In this document: positions 33,016-40,422 of the stretch, piece by piece
Numbering within the stretch: position 1 is the first letter of the stretch
Layout: each line of letters opens with the position of its first letter
Assembly (NCBI GenBank): GCA_019637915.1
Contig: JAHBUV010000001.1
Span: forward strand, 558,001 to 622,000
Direction: 5' to 3'
Source: Pseudobdellovibrionaceae bacterium
GTDB taxonomy: Bacteria > Bdellovibrionota > Bdellovibrionia > Bdellovibrionales > Bdellovibrionaceae
DNA: 64,000 bases
Translations under genes and position numbers: made by a program
Notes under the pieces: model-generated
What the model was told of the DNA's origin: nothing
Seen by the model: the letters and a program-made list of their open reading frames with translations, nothing else
The model's database searches: none

Positions 33016-34491
33016 TCATTTGAACTTCATCGTCGGGAAAAGAATGATGTCGCGGATGCTGGCGCGGTCGGTGATCAGCATCACCAGGCGCTCGACCCCG
33101 ATGCCGACGCCGCCCGTGGGCGGCATGCCGAAATCGATGGCGGCCAGGAAGTCCTCATCCATGGGATGGGCCTCTTCATCCGTCGAACGTTTCTGCTCCT
33201 GCTCTTTCAAGCGGGCGCGCTGCTCCTCGGGATCGTTCAACTCGGAGTAGGAGTTGCCGATCTCCATGCAAGCGGCGAAGGGTTCGAAGCGCTCCACCAG
33301 GCGCGAATCATGGCGATGGATCTTCGTCAGCGGCGAGATCTCCACCGGATGATCCATCACGAAGGTCGGCTGCCACAGATGCTCTTCCACCGTCAGCTCG
33401 AACAGCTCCATGAGCATCTCGCCCTTGGACACCGGGTTCTCGAGCTTGGAGCCTTTTTTCTTGCAGAGCTCATAGAGCTCCATGGGCAGGATCTTGTCGG
33501 GATCGATGCCGTTGTGCTCGCGGATGCCGTCCAGCACCGTCAGGCGGCGCCACGGCGGCGTGAAGTCCACTTCCTTGCCCTGGAAGTTCACCTTGAAGGA
33601 ACCCGTGAGCTCCTTGACCATCGAGGACACCAGCTCCTCGAACTGCTTCATCTGGTGGTTGTAGTCGGTGTAGGCCTCGTACCACTCCACCATGGTGAAT
33701 TCCGGGTTGTGGGTGCGGTCGATGCCCTCGTTGCGGAACATCTTGCCCATGTCGTAAACCTTGTCGAAGCCGCCGACGATCAGGCGCTTCAGGTACAACT
33801 CCGGTGAAATGCGCATGTAGAGCTTCATGTCCAAAGCGCGGTGATGGCTGGTGAAGGGATGGGCGGCCGCGCCCCCGTAGATGGGCTGCAGGATCGGCGT
33901 CTCCACCTCGAGGAAACCGCGGTCGTCCAAAAAGCGGCGGATGAATTTCAAAACCTTGCTGCGGGTCTCGAAGACCTTGCGCGACTCCGCGTCCGTCGCC
34001 AGATCCAGGTGGCGGTGACGGTACTTGATCTCGACGTCCTGGATACCGTGGAATTTCTCCGGCAGGGGCTCGAGGGTTTTGGTGAGCATCGTGTAGGACT
34101 TCACCCACAGGGACAGCTCGCCCTTCTGCGTGCGGAAGGGAAAACCCTCGACGCCGACGATGTCGCCGAGATCGGTGAGATCGAAAGCGGCGCGGTCCTT
34201 CTCGTTCAGGTCCTCCAGGCGGAGGTAGACCTGGATGGAATCCGTCATGTCCTGCAGGTTGAAGAACACCGCCTTGCCCATGGACCGCAGGGTCATCACG
34301 CGGCCGGCGAGACGGAACAGGGACGATTCGGCCTTCTCGCCGGGCTTCAGGGAATCGAAGTCGGCTTTGACCTGGGCGGCCGATCCGCTGCGATCGAAGG
34401 CGTAGGGAAAGGGGTTGATGCCCTTTTCCCGGAGCGCGTGCAGCTTGCGGCGTTTTTCGGCTTTGATCGGATTGTCCTGTTCCATCGACAT
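33016..34491 (-). CDS. lysS: Lysyl-tRNA synthetase, class II
   Basis: A 491-residue class II synthetase. The N-terminal OB anticodon-binding domain (about 60-160, LAGRVMTLRSMGKAVFFNL) precedes the catalytic core with motif 2 EFTMVEWYEAYTDY preceded by GKMFRNEGIDRTHNPE, and motif 3 PPTGGVGIGVERLVM. It charges tRNA-Lys. AAGGA lies ten bases upstream of the first ATG. It follows the aldolase gene by 13 bases and precedes the rhodanese-like lipoprotein, forming a fbaB-lysS-led operon. Confidence 0.97.
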   Translation of the reverse strand: MSMEQDNPIKAEKRRKLHALREKGINPFPYAFDRSGSAAQVKADFDSLKPGEKAESSLFRLAGRVMTLRSMGKAVFFNLQDMTDSIQVYLRLEDLNEKDRAAFDLTDLGDIVGVEGFPFRTQKGELSLWVKSYTMLTKTLEPLPEKFHGIQDVEIKYRHRHLDLATDAESRKVFETRSKVLKFIRRFLDDRGFLEVETPILQPIYGGAAAHPFTSHHRALDMKLYMRISPELYLKRLIVGGFDKVYDMGKMFRNEGIDRTHNPEFTMVEWYEAYTDYNHQMKQFEELVSSMVKELTGSFKVNFQGKEVDFTPPWRRLTVLDGIREHNGIDPDKILPMELYELCKKKGSKLENPVSKGEMLMELFELTVEEHLWQPTFVMDHPVEISPLTKIHRHDSRLVERFEPFAACMEIGNSYSELNDPEEQRARLKEQEQKRSTDEEAHPMDEDFLAAIDFGMPPTGGVGIGVERLVMLITDRASIRDIILFPTMKFK

Positions 34492-34504
34492 GCTTTGAAA
34501 TCCT

Positions 34505-35434
34505 TTACTTGGCGGGACCGGCTTTGGCGAACACGTCCATCACGTCTTGCAGCAGCTTCACCGCCTCGCCCTTCGGGCGCTGGAAGGCGTTGCGGCCCAT
34601 GATCGAACCGAAGGCGCCGCCGTCGGCGAGGCCCTGCACTTCCTTCAGCAGATCCGGCGTGCTCTTCGCTTCGCCGCCCGAGAAGATGACGATGCGGCGG
34701 CCGTTGAAGCAGCTCTGCACGACGTGGCGGATGCGCTCGGCCATGGTCTCCACCGGGATTTTTTCCGACTGGTAGACCTTGCGGGCGGCGTCCTGCTCGA
34801 TGTGCGCCGAGGGCGGCTTCACTTTGACGATGTGGGCGCCGAGCTGGCAGGCGATCTGCGCGCCGTAGGCGATGACGTCGATGGCGGTCTCGCCCTCTTT
34901 CGAGAGCTGCTCGCCGCGCGGGTAGGACCACACGATCACGGCCAGGCCGGCTTTTTTCGCTTCGGCCGAGGCCTTGGCGATTTCTTCGTACATCGCTTTG
35001 CGCTCGCTCGAGCCCGGATAAATCGTGAAGCCGATGCCGGCGCAACCCAGGCGCAAAGCATCGTCGACGCCGCTCGTGAGGGCGGAGATCGGGGACTTCG
35101 GGCCGTAGAGAGTGTCGGAGTTGTTGATCTTCAGGATCAGGGGGATTTCACCCGCGAACTCGCGCGCGCCGGCCTCGATGAAGCCCAGGGGGGCGGCGTA
35201 AGCGTTGCAACCCGACTCGATGGCCAGTTGGAAATGATAGGAAGGGTCGTAACCGGCGGCGTTTTTCGCGAAAGAACGGGCCGGGCCGTGCTCGAAACCC
35301 TGGTCCACGGGCAGAATCACGAGTTTTCCCGTGCCGGCCAGGCGGCCGTGGTTCATCAGGCGCGCGAGGTTGGTCAAAACGCCCGGATTGTCAGCTCCGT
35401 ACCAGCTGAGGATGTTCTTTACCGCAGGTGTCAT
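34505..35434 (-). CDS. fbaB: Class I fructose-bisphosphate aldolase, DhnA/FbaB type
   Basis: A 309-residue protein of the archaeal/bacterial class I aldolase family: ILPVDQGFEHGPARSF near the N-terminus, GCNAYAAPLGFIEAG, and the Schiff-base Lys region HIVKVKPPSAH, followed by RRIVIFSGGEAKS and GGAFGSIMGRNAFQRP (phosphate-binding). It cleaves or condenses fructose-1,6-bisphosphate in glycolysis or gluconeogenesis. AGGGAG lies upstream of the ATG. With a PEPCK gene nearby, gluconeogenic use is plausible. Divergent from nfu. Confidence 0.92.
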   Translation of the reverse strand: MTPAVKNILSWYGADNPGVLTNLARLMNHGRLAGTGKLVILPVDQGFEHGPARSFAKNAAGYDPSYHFQLAIESGCNAYAAPLGFIEAGAREFAGEIPLILKINNSDTLYGPKSPISALTSGVDDALRLGCAGIGFTIYPGSSERKAMYEEIAKASAEAKKAGLAVIVWSYPRGEQLSKEGETAIDVIAYGAQIACQLGAHIVKVKPPSAHIEQDAARKVYQSEKIPVETMAERIRHVVQSCFNGRRIVIFSGGEAKSTPDLLKEVQGLADGGAFGSIMGRNAFQRPKGEAVKLLQDVMDVFAKAGPAK

Positions 35435-35457
35435 TTTTTCGGTCTCCCTTGAGGTGA

Positions 35458-35486
35458 TTGAAAAACTCCGAAAAAGTAGTCATATT
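35458..35486 (+). promoter_or_regulatory. Candidate sigma70 promoter of nfu
   Basis: TTGAAA (35458-35463) and CATATT (35481-35486) are separated by exactly 17 bases in the 78-base gap between the divergent fbaB and nfu genes. The predicted leader is about 20 bases and includes AAGGA eight bases before the nfu ATG. Confidence 0.6.
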
Positions 35487-35512
35487 CCATTCTTAAAGCA
35501 AGGACTTCAGCC

Positions 35513-36097
35513 ATGGAAATCGACATGAAACAAGCAGTCAATCCGTCCGCCCCCGTGAGCTTCGAGGCCACGCCCAATCCGGCCACTCTCAAATTTCTTT
35601 TGTTCCGCCCGGTGGCCTCGGATCCCTTTGATTGCCCGACGCCGATGGAGGCGGAGCGCTCCCCCCTGGCCTCGAAGATTTTCGGCTTTCCGTGGACCGC
35701 CAGCGTCTACGTGGGCACGGATTTCATCACCGTCACCAAGCATGACTGGGTGGACTGGTCGGTGCTGGCCCAGCCTCTGGCGGGTTTGATCCAGGAGCAC
35801 CTCGACAACGGCGAGCCCCTGGTCGTCGATGCCCCGGCCCGCGGCAGCAATGAGGCCTCGCCCGACGACAGCCCGGTCGTGCGCCAGATCAAAGACATCC
35901 TGAACCGCGAGATCCGCCCCGTGGTGGCACTGGACGGCGGCGACATCACCTTTGCCAAGTACGAGAACCATGTGGTTTTCCTGCACATGAAGGGCGCCTG
36001 CTCGGGCTGCCCGTCCTCGTCGGCGACGCTGAAGGACGGCATCGAAGTCCGCCTGAAAGAAGCCATTCCCGAAATCATCGAAGTGGTGTCGGTCTGA
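35513..36097 (+). CDS. nfu: Nfu-type iron-sulfur cluster carrier
   Basis: A 194-residue protein with the two Nfu domains: an N-terminal Nfu_N domain (about 15-105, FEATPNPATLKFLL, SVYVGTDFITVTKHDWVDW) and a C-terminal NifU-like domain (about 120-194, VVALDGGDITFAKYE, HMKGACSGCPSSSATL) with the cluster-binding CxxC. Nfu proteins accept 4Fe-4S clusters from the assembly machinery and pass them to client enzymes. The stop overlaps the next gene by one base (TGATG). Confidence 0.92.
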   Translation: MEIDMKQAVNPSAPVSFEATPNPATLKFLLFRPVASDPFDCPTPMEAERSPLASKIFGFPWTASVYVGTDFITVTKHDWVDWSVLAQPLAGLIQEHLDNGEPLVVDAPARGSNEASPDDSPVVRQIKDILNREIRPVVALDGGDITFAKYENHVVFLHMKGACSGCPSSSATLKDGIEVRLKEAIPEIIEVVSV

Positions 36098-36864
36098 TGT
36101 CCACGCTTCGCCCGACGGAAAGATTCTCGGACCGGGTGGAGAACTACAAAAAATTCCGCCCGGGTTATCCGGCCGGGGTCATCACCTCGCTGCAGGATCT
36201 GTTCCCCGCCGACCGCCGTCCTTTGCGCATCGCCGACGTCGGCGCCGGCACGGGCATCTTCACCCGTCTTTTGCTGGAAGCCGGTCATGAGGTCTGGGCC
36301 GTGGAGCCCAACGATGAAATGCGCTTCGTCGCGGAAAAGGATCTCGCCTCCTACCCGTCTTTCCATGCCCTCAAAGGCAGCTCGGAGCGCATGGGGCTGC
36401 CCGCGGCGGAGTTCGACCTCGTCACCGCCGCCCAGGCCTTTCATTGGTTCGATCCGCGCGCCACCCGCCGCGAGTTCCGCCGCCTGCTGAAACCCGACGG
36501 CCGGGCCGCCATCCTCTGGAACAACCGCCAGGTCCTGTCGCCCGTGGAGATCGCTTACGAGAATTTCCTGACCGACACCTCGAAAGAGTACGCGCAGGTC
36601 CGCGCCCAAACGAAAAAGGCCATCGTCAATCTCCAGACTTTTTTCACGGAAGGCAGCCTGCGGCACCAGAGCTTCGAGAATCACCAGGATTTCGACTGGG
36701 AGAGTTTCTGGGGCCGCTACCTCTCGAGCTCCTACGCCGCGAAGCCGGGTTCACCCCAGGCCCAGGACGCCCTGGGACTGCTGCGCGCGATTTTCCAGCG
36801 CTATTCGGAAAACGACCTGGTTCGCATTCATTACGTGACGGATCTCTACACCGGCCGCTGCTGA
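36097..36864 (+). CDS. Class I SAM-dependent methyltransferase
   Basis: A 255-residue methyltransferase of the type 11 kind. Motif I is IADVGAGTGIFTRLLLEAG (about residues 45-63), the acidic ribose-binding residue is in WAVEPNDEMR, and FDLVTAAQAFHWFD is the motif common in small-molecule methyltransferases. Substrate unknown. Translationally coupled to nfu by a TGATG junction, and its 3' end overlaps the convergent MOSC gene by 19 bases. Confidence 0.88.
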   Translation: MSTLRPTERFSDRVENYKKFRPGYPAGVITSLQDLFPADRRPLRIADVGAGTGIFTRLLLEAGHEVWAVEPNDEMRFVAEKDLASYPSFHALKGSSERMGLPAAEFDLVTAAQAFHWFDPRATRREFRRLLKPDGRAAILWNNRQVLSPVEIAYENFLTDTSKEYAQVRAQTKKAIVNLQTFFTEGSLRHQSFENHQDFDWESFWGRYLSSSYAAKPGSPQAQDALGLLRAIFQRYSENDLVRIHYVTDLYTGRC

Positions 36865-37634
36865 ACCGCGTCCCCGACCCGCAGAACGCCCGGGCGCAAA
36901 ACCCTGAGGTGCACGCCGAAATCCGCCGTGGGGCGATGGCCTTTGACATCGTTCTTCAGGGCCTGCAGGGCCTCCGGCGAGCCCACCTGGCCGGTGAGCT
37001 GATCGATGGTGATGATCTTGCACCGCGAGCAGGGTTTCAACACGGCGAATTCCATGTCCCCGATGGTGATTTTTCCCCAGGACTCCTCCACCCAGGCCTC
37101 CAAGCCATCGATCACGATGTTGGGACGGAAGCGGCTCATCGGCAGGGGGTGCTCGATGGCGGCATTCAGGGCCTCAAGACTTTTTGTTGTGGTGAGAAGG
37201 ACCGGCGCCTGGTCGGGAAAACGGATCTCGAAGGCCTCGCCGGTTTTTTTGTCCCGGCCCGGCCGCGGCTGCGAGACCCGGAAAAGCTGCACCGGCGTCC
37301 CCAGGGCCTGCGTCAGGAAATGATCGGCCTGCGGCGACACGCGCCGGGCGCGGACCTGATCCTTCCAGACTTGGATGATTTTTTCATCCCCCTGATCGGG
37401 GACATGGGCCGAGATCTCCTGGCCCTCGAAGCGCAAATGCAAGTGCTCATGATGAAAAGAGGCCCGCACCAGCGCCATGATCGGCAACTGGCGCTGCGTG
37501 AGGAAGCGCCCCTCGAGATCGGTGATCACGAACTCGCGGTCACCGACCAGTCCCCTCTCGTCCACCGGGGCTTCCGGCAGATCGATCCCCCGCAGGGACT
37601 TCACCGGATAGCGATGCAGCGAGAGGACTTTCAC
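36846..37634 (-). CDS. MOSC domain protein, YcbX-like
   Basis: A 262-residue protein beginning at a GTG: an N-terminal beta-barrel MOSC_N domain (LSLHRYPVKSLRGIDLPEA, GLVGDREFVI) and a C-terminal MOSC domain (FRPNIVIDGLEAWVEESW, VLKPCSRCKIITID). YcbX-type proteins reduce N-hydroxylated compounds with a molybdenum cofactor; the conserved cysteine in PCSRC that binds the metal is present. The GTG start at 37634 lies six bases after the DHS-like gene stop, implying co-transcription. A start further upstream would overlap that gene and add no family-like sequence. Confidence 0.88.
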   Translation of the reverse strand: MKVLSLHRYPVKSLRGIDLPEAPVDERGLVGDREFVITDLEGRFLTQRQLPIMALVRASFHHEHLHLRFEGQEISAHVPDQGDEKIIQVWKDQVRARRVSPQADHFLTQALGTPVQLFRVSQPRPGRDKKTGEAFEIRFPDQAPVLLTTTKSLEALNAAIEHPLPMSRFRPNIVIDGLEAWVEESWGKITIGDMEFAVLKPCSRCKIITIDQLTGQVGSPEALQALKNDVKGHRPTADFGVHLRVLRPGVLRVGDAVQQRPV

Positions 37635-37639
37635 GGGCC

Positions 37640-38611
37640 CTACCAGCCGAGAATGTAGGCGAACATCAGCGGCGCGACGATGGAGGCGTCGCTCTCGACG
37701 ATGAACTTCGGCGTGTCGACGCCGAGCTTGCCCCAGGTGATCTTCTCGTTCGGCACGGCGCCCGAGTAGGACCCGAAGGAGGTCGTCGAATCGGAGATCT
37801 GGCAGAAGTAACCCCACAGCGGGACTTCGGTGTAACCGAGATCCTGATGGAGCATCGGCACGACGCAGATCGGGAAATCGCCGGCGATGCCGCCGCCGAT
37901 CTGAAAGAAACCGACGGTGGAGTTCGTTTTCGCGGCGGACATGTACCACTCGGCGAAGGACTTCATGTACTCGATGCCCGTGCGCACGGTGTGCACGTTC
38001 TTGATGTCGCCGGCGATGACGTGGCCGGTGAAGATGTTGCCGAGGGTGGAATCTTCCCAGCCAGGGACCACCATGGGCAGGTTCTTCTCGGCGGCGGCGA
38101 GCAGCCAGGAGTCCTTCGGGTCGATCTGGTAGTGCTGCTTCAGCTTGCCCGACAGCAGGATCTTGTACATGAACTCATGGGGGAAGTAGGACTTGCCCTC
38201 TTTGTCGGCCTGGGTCCACTCCTCCAGCACGGCCTTCTCGATGCGGCGGATGGCCTCCTCTTCCGGAATGCAGGTGTCCGTCACGCGGTTCAGGTGCTTG
38301 TCGAGAAGCTTCTGTTCGTCCTCGGGGGTGAGGTCGCGGTAGTTCGGCACGCGCACGTAGTGATTGTGCGCGACGAGGTTGAAGACGTCCTCTTCGAGGT
38401 TGGCGCCGGTGCAGGAGATGGCGTGCACCTGGCCGCGACGGATCATCTCCGCCAGGGACAGACCGAGTTCCGCCGAGGACATGGCGCCGGCGAGGGTGAC
38501 GAGCATTTTGCCGCCGCCGTCGATGTGGGCTTTGTAACCGATGGCCGCATCCCGCATGGCCGCCGCGTTGAAGTGGCGATAATGATGGTCAATGAATTTG
38601 GAAATGTGCAT
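37640..38611 (-). CDS. Deoxyhypusine synthase-like protein
   Basis: A 323-residue protein of the deoxyhypusine synthase family: YKAHIDGGGKMLVTLAGAMS near the N-terminus, ISCTGANLEEDVFN, VGFFQIGGGIAGDFP, and the active-site segment KITWGKLGVD, which keeps the Lys that forms the enzyme intermediate in eukaryotic DHS, then ESDASIVAPLMFA. In bacteria, which lack eIF5A, relatives act on polyamines (homospermidine-type synthesis) or have unknown targets. The start at 38611 has GGGAGG upstream. Co-directional with the MOSC gene downstream. Confidence 0.9.
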   Translation of the reverse strand: MHISKFIDHHYRHFNAAAMRDAAIGYKAHIDGGGKMLVTLAGAMSSAELGLSLAEMIRRGQVHAISCTGANLEEDVFNLVAHNHYVRVPNYRDLTPEDEQKLLDKHLNRVTDTCIPEEEAIRRIEKAVLEEWTQADKEGKSYFPHEFMYKILLSGKLKQHYQIDPKDSWLLAAAEKNLPMVVPGWEDSTLGNIFTGHVIAGDIKNVHTVRTGIEYMKSFAEWYMSAAKTNSTVGFFQIGGGIAGDFPICVVPMLHQDLGYTEVPLWGYFCQISDSTTSFGSYSGAVPNEKITWGKLGVDTPKFIVESDASIVAPLMFAYILGW

Positions 38612-38672
38612 GGCGTCCTCCCAAGGGTGATGCAAACCCGAGGTTCTAGGACAATGCGGCAGGAAAGGCAAT

Positions 38673-38735
38673 CCGAAGGTACCGCCTCCTTTCTGGTATC
38701 GCATCGCGATACCAGAAAGGAGGCGGTACCTTCGG
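38673..38735. repeat. 63-bp perfect palindrome, family B copy 1
   Basis: Two exactly complementary 30-base arms (left starts CCGAAGGTACCGCCTCC, ends GGTATCGC) flank an ATC loop. It begins two bases beyond the stop codon of the minus-strand lipoprotein gene. A second copy is at 40339. Confidence 0.95.
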
Positions 38736-38737
38736 TC

Positions 38738-39145
38738 CTACTGACAGCGGAACTGCATATCGACGGCGTAACCATTGCCCAGAGCGCCGTCCGCGATGCC
38801 GCCACCCAGACCGACGATGCCACCGACATTCGATTCTTTCTGGCCGCCGAACACCCAGGCCGCCCCACCCACGCCTTGCGCCACTTTGGCGGCGGTCTTG
38901 GCCTTGCGGTAATCGGACTCCTTCATGGTGCCAGTGTAGCTCTGCTTCTCTTCCATGAAAACGGCGTGTTTGCCGAATTGATCGCAGTAGTGGTTGGCCT
39001 GGGCGATGGCGTCGCGGGAGCCTTCGTCGGTGTTGTCGGTTTTCACCAGGACGCGGTTCAGGCCGTTGGGGCCCGGGCGCACATCGCGGTGGTGGGCGCA
39101 GGCGGACAGGGACAAAACAGCCAAGACGAAGAGGAACTTTCTCAT
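38738..39145 (-). CDS. Glycine-zipper lipoprotein
   Basis: A 135-residue lipoprotein (signal MRKFLFVLAVLSLSAC, lipobox LSAC). A glycine-rich hydrophobic stretch (VGGIVGLGGGIADGALGNG, about 107-125) resembles a glycine zipper that packs in or on the outer membrane. Two cysteines (HYCDQF and the terminal FRCQ) may pair. The start at 39145 has GGAG five bases upstream. It is followed immediately by palindrome B1. Similar to small glycine-zipper envelope proteins in general form, but no family is certain. Confidence 0.75.
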   Translation of the reverse strand: MRKFLFVLAVLSLSACAHHRDVRPGPNGLNRVLVKTDNTDEGSRDAIAQANHYCDQFGKHAVFMEEKQSYTGTMKESDYRKAKTAAKVAQGVGGAAWVFGGQKESNVGGIVGLGGGIADGALGNGYAVDMQFRCQ

Positions 39146-39283
39146 GGTCACTCCATAAAAAATGTTGATCAGGAGCCCGCCGCTCGACGAGCGGGCGCGG
39201 CGACTGATGGTGTGTCTTTGACAATGATTTTAGATGGAGGACAAAACAAAAGCAGGTGGTTTTTTCCCGGGAAGCGCGGAGTC

Positions 39284-40318
39284 TTATGGCTTTTCAGCGA
39301 CAAGACCTTTTGCCAGAAAGCCACGCTGGCAACGCGCCCCTTGCAAGCCCGCGTCCTCCAAGAGCTTTTCCATGGGGTGCGAGGTGTAGTTCTTGAAGAA
39401 CGGCTCATGGAACTCCGTGGGAAACTGCTCCAACGCCCATTGGAATTCCTCGCCGTCGTTTTTTTGCAACGAATCCACGAGGCCATAGAGGCCCCCGGGC
39501 CTCAGCAAACGCATCCCCTCCCGCACGACCTGGCGCCGAACGGCGTGGGGCAGCTCGTGGAACAGGAAGCAGGAGTAGACCGCGTCGTAGGTCGCGTCCT
39601 TGAAAGGCAGGTTCTCGGCCGCCGCCTGCATGAATTCCACGCGGTCGAGATCCGCCAGGCGCGAGCGCGCCTCCTGCAGATATGGCCACGACAGATCCGT
39701 CACCGTCACCCGCGCCTTCGGGTAAGCGAGCTTCACGAAGCGCGACAGACGCCCCGTGCCCGCCGCCACCTCCAGAAAGTGCAAGCCCTCGCCGTCCCCG
39801 GGCCATTTTTCCCTCATCAGGGGCAGGATCAGGCGCCGCATGGCGTCCGCGCCGCCGGCGAAAAGAATCTCCACCTGGTGCTCGTACAAACGCGCCGACT
39901 GACGGGTCAGATAGCCGCCCGTTTGAAAATGGAAATTGCGCCGGTAGTACTCCGGAACTTCCTCGAGATAAACCCGGGCCTCGTCATCGAAATCATGGGC
40001 GTCTTTTTTTTCCTTGCGGTGGGAAATGCGCCATCCATCCATGAGAATGCGGGCGAAACGGCCCCAGTGAGTCCCCGGCCCCTCCGGCTTCAACACTTCC
40101 CAAGGATAAACGCCGGCGCTGATGCGCGTGGAATCCTCTTTCAAGAGATCAAACAGTGCGTTCAAGGTTTGCAAACGCTTCGCCTCGAAGTCCTCGGGCA
40201 AAGGGCGCTTTCGTCCCGTCGCCAAGCGATCAAGAAAAGGCAGGGTGAGCTGTTGTCCGGCGTAGTGAGCGCTGCGGGCGGTCTGATAGGTCAGGAAAAG
40301 GGCCGTTTTCATGTCCAT
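39284..40318 (-). CDS. SAM-dependent methyltransferase with long N-terminal helical region
   Basis: A 344-residue protein. The N-terminal 150 residues are helical and charged with no recognised domain; the class I methyltransferase domain follows: HFLEVAAGTGRLSRFVKLA (motif I), VTVTDLSWPYL, and YDAVYSCFLFHELPHAVR then MRLLRPGGLYGLVDSL. Substrate unknown. No clear ribosome-binding site is seen at the ATG (ATGGACATG allows two starts). Palindrome B2 lies 20 bases upstream of its start, i.e. between it and pckG. Confidence 0.85.
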   Translation of the reverse strand: MDMKTALFLTYQTARSAHYAGQQLTLPFLDRLATGRKRPLPEDFEAKRLQTLNALFDLLKEDSTRISAGVYPWEVLKPEGPGTHWGRFARILMDGWRISHRKEKKDAHDFDDEARVYLEEVPEYYRRNFHFQTGGYLTRQSARLYEHQVEILFAGGADAMRRLILPLMREKWPGDGEGLHFLEVAAGTGRLSRFVKLAYPKARVTVTDLSWPYLQEARSRLADLDRVEFMQAAAENLPFKDATYDAVYSCFLFHELPHAVRRQVVREGMRLLRPGGLYGLVDSLQKNDGEEFQWALEQFPTEFHEPFFKNYTSHPMEKLLEDAGLQGARCQRGFLAKGLVAEKP

Positions 40319-40338
40319 GACACGAGATTACCCCGGAA

Positions 40339-40399
40339 CGAAGGTACCGCCTACTTTCTGGTATCGCAGCGCGATACCAGAAAGTAGGCGGTACCTTCG
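40339..40399. repeat. 61-bp perfect palindrome, family B copy 2
   Basis: Arms of 29 bases, exactly complementary, with an AGC loop. Relative to copy 1, CCTCCTTT is CCTACTTT in the left arm and AAAGGAGG is AAAGTAGG in the right arm: a compensated pair change. It starts nine bases beyond the pckG stop. Confidence 0.95.
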
Positions 40400-40401
40400 A
40401 G

Positions 40402-40422
40402 CCGCGAATCAAGGATTCGCGG
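40402..40422 (-). terminator. Hairpin enclosing the pckG stop codon
   Basis: CCGCGAATC and GATTCGCGG (9-bp arms) flank a 3-base loop, and the TGA stop of pckG lies across the loop and 3' arm. It is followed by palindrome B2, giving two consecutive hairpins at the pckG 3' end. Confidence 0.5.

Noticed and set aside
36846-37949. MOSC gene starting at 37949
   Set aside because: The extra 105 residues are antisense-like Arg-rich sequence overlapping the DHS-like gene; the GTG at 37634 matches the family start.
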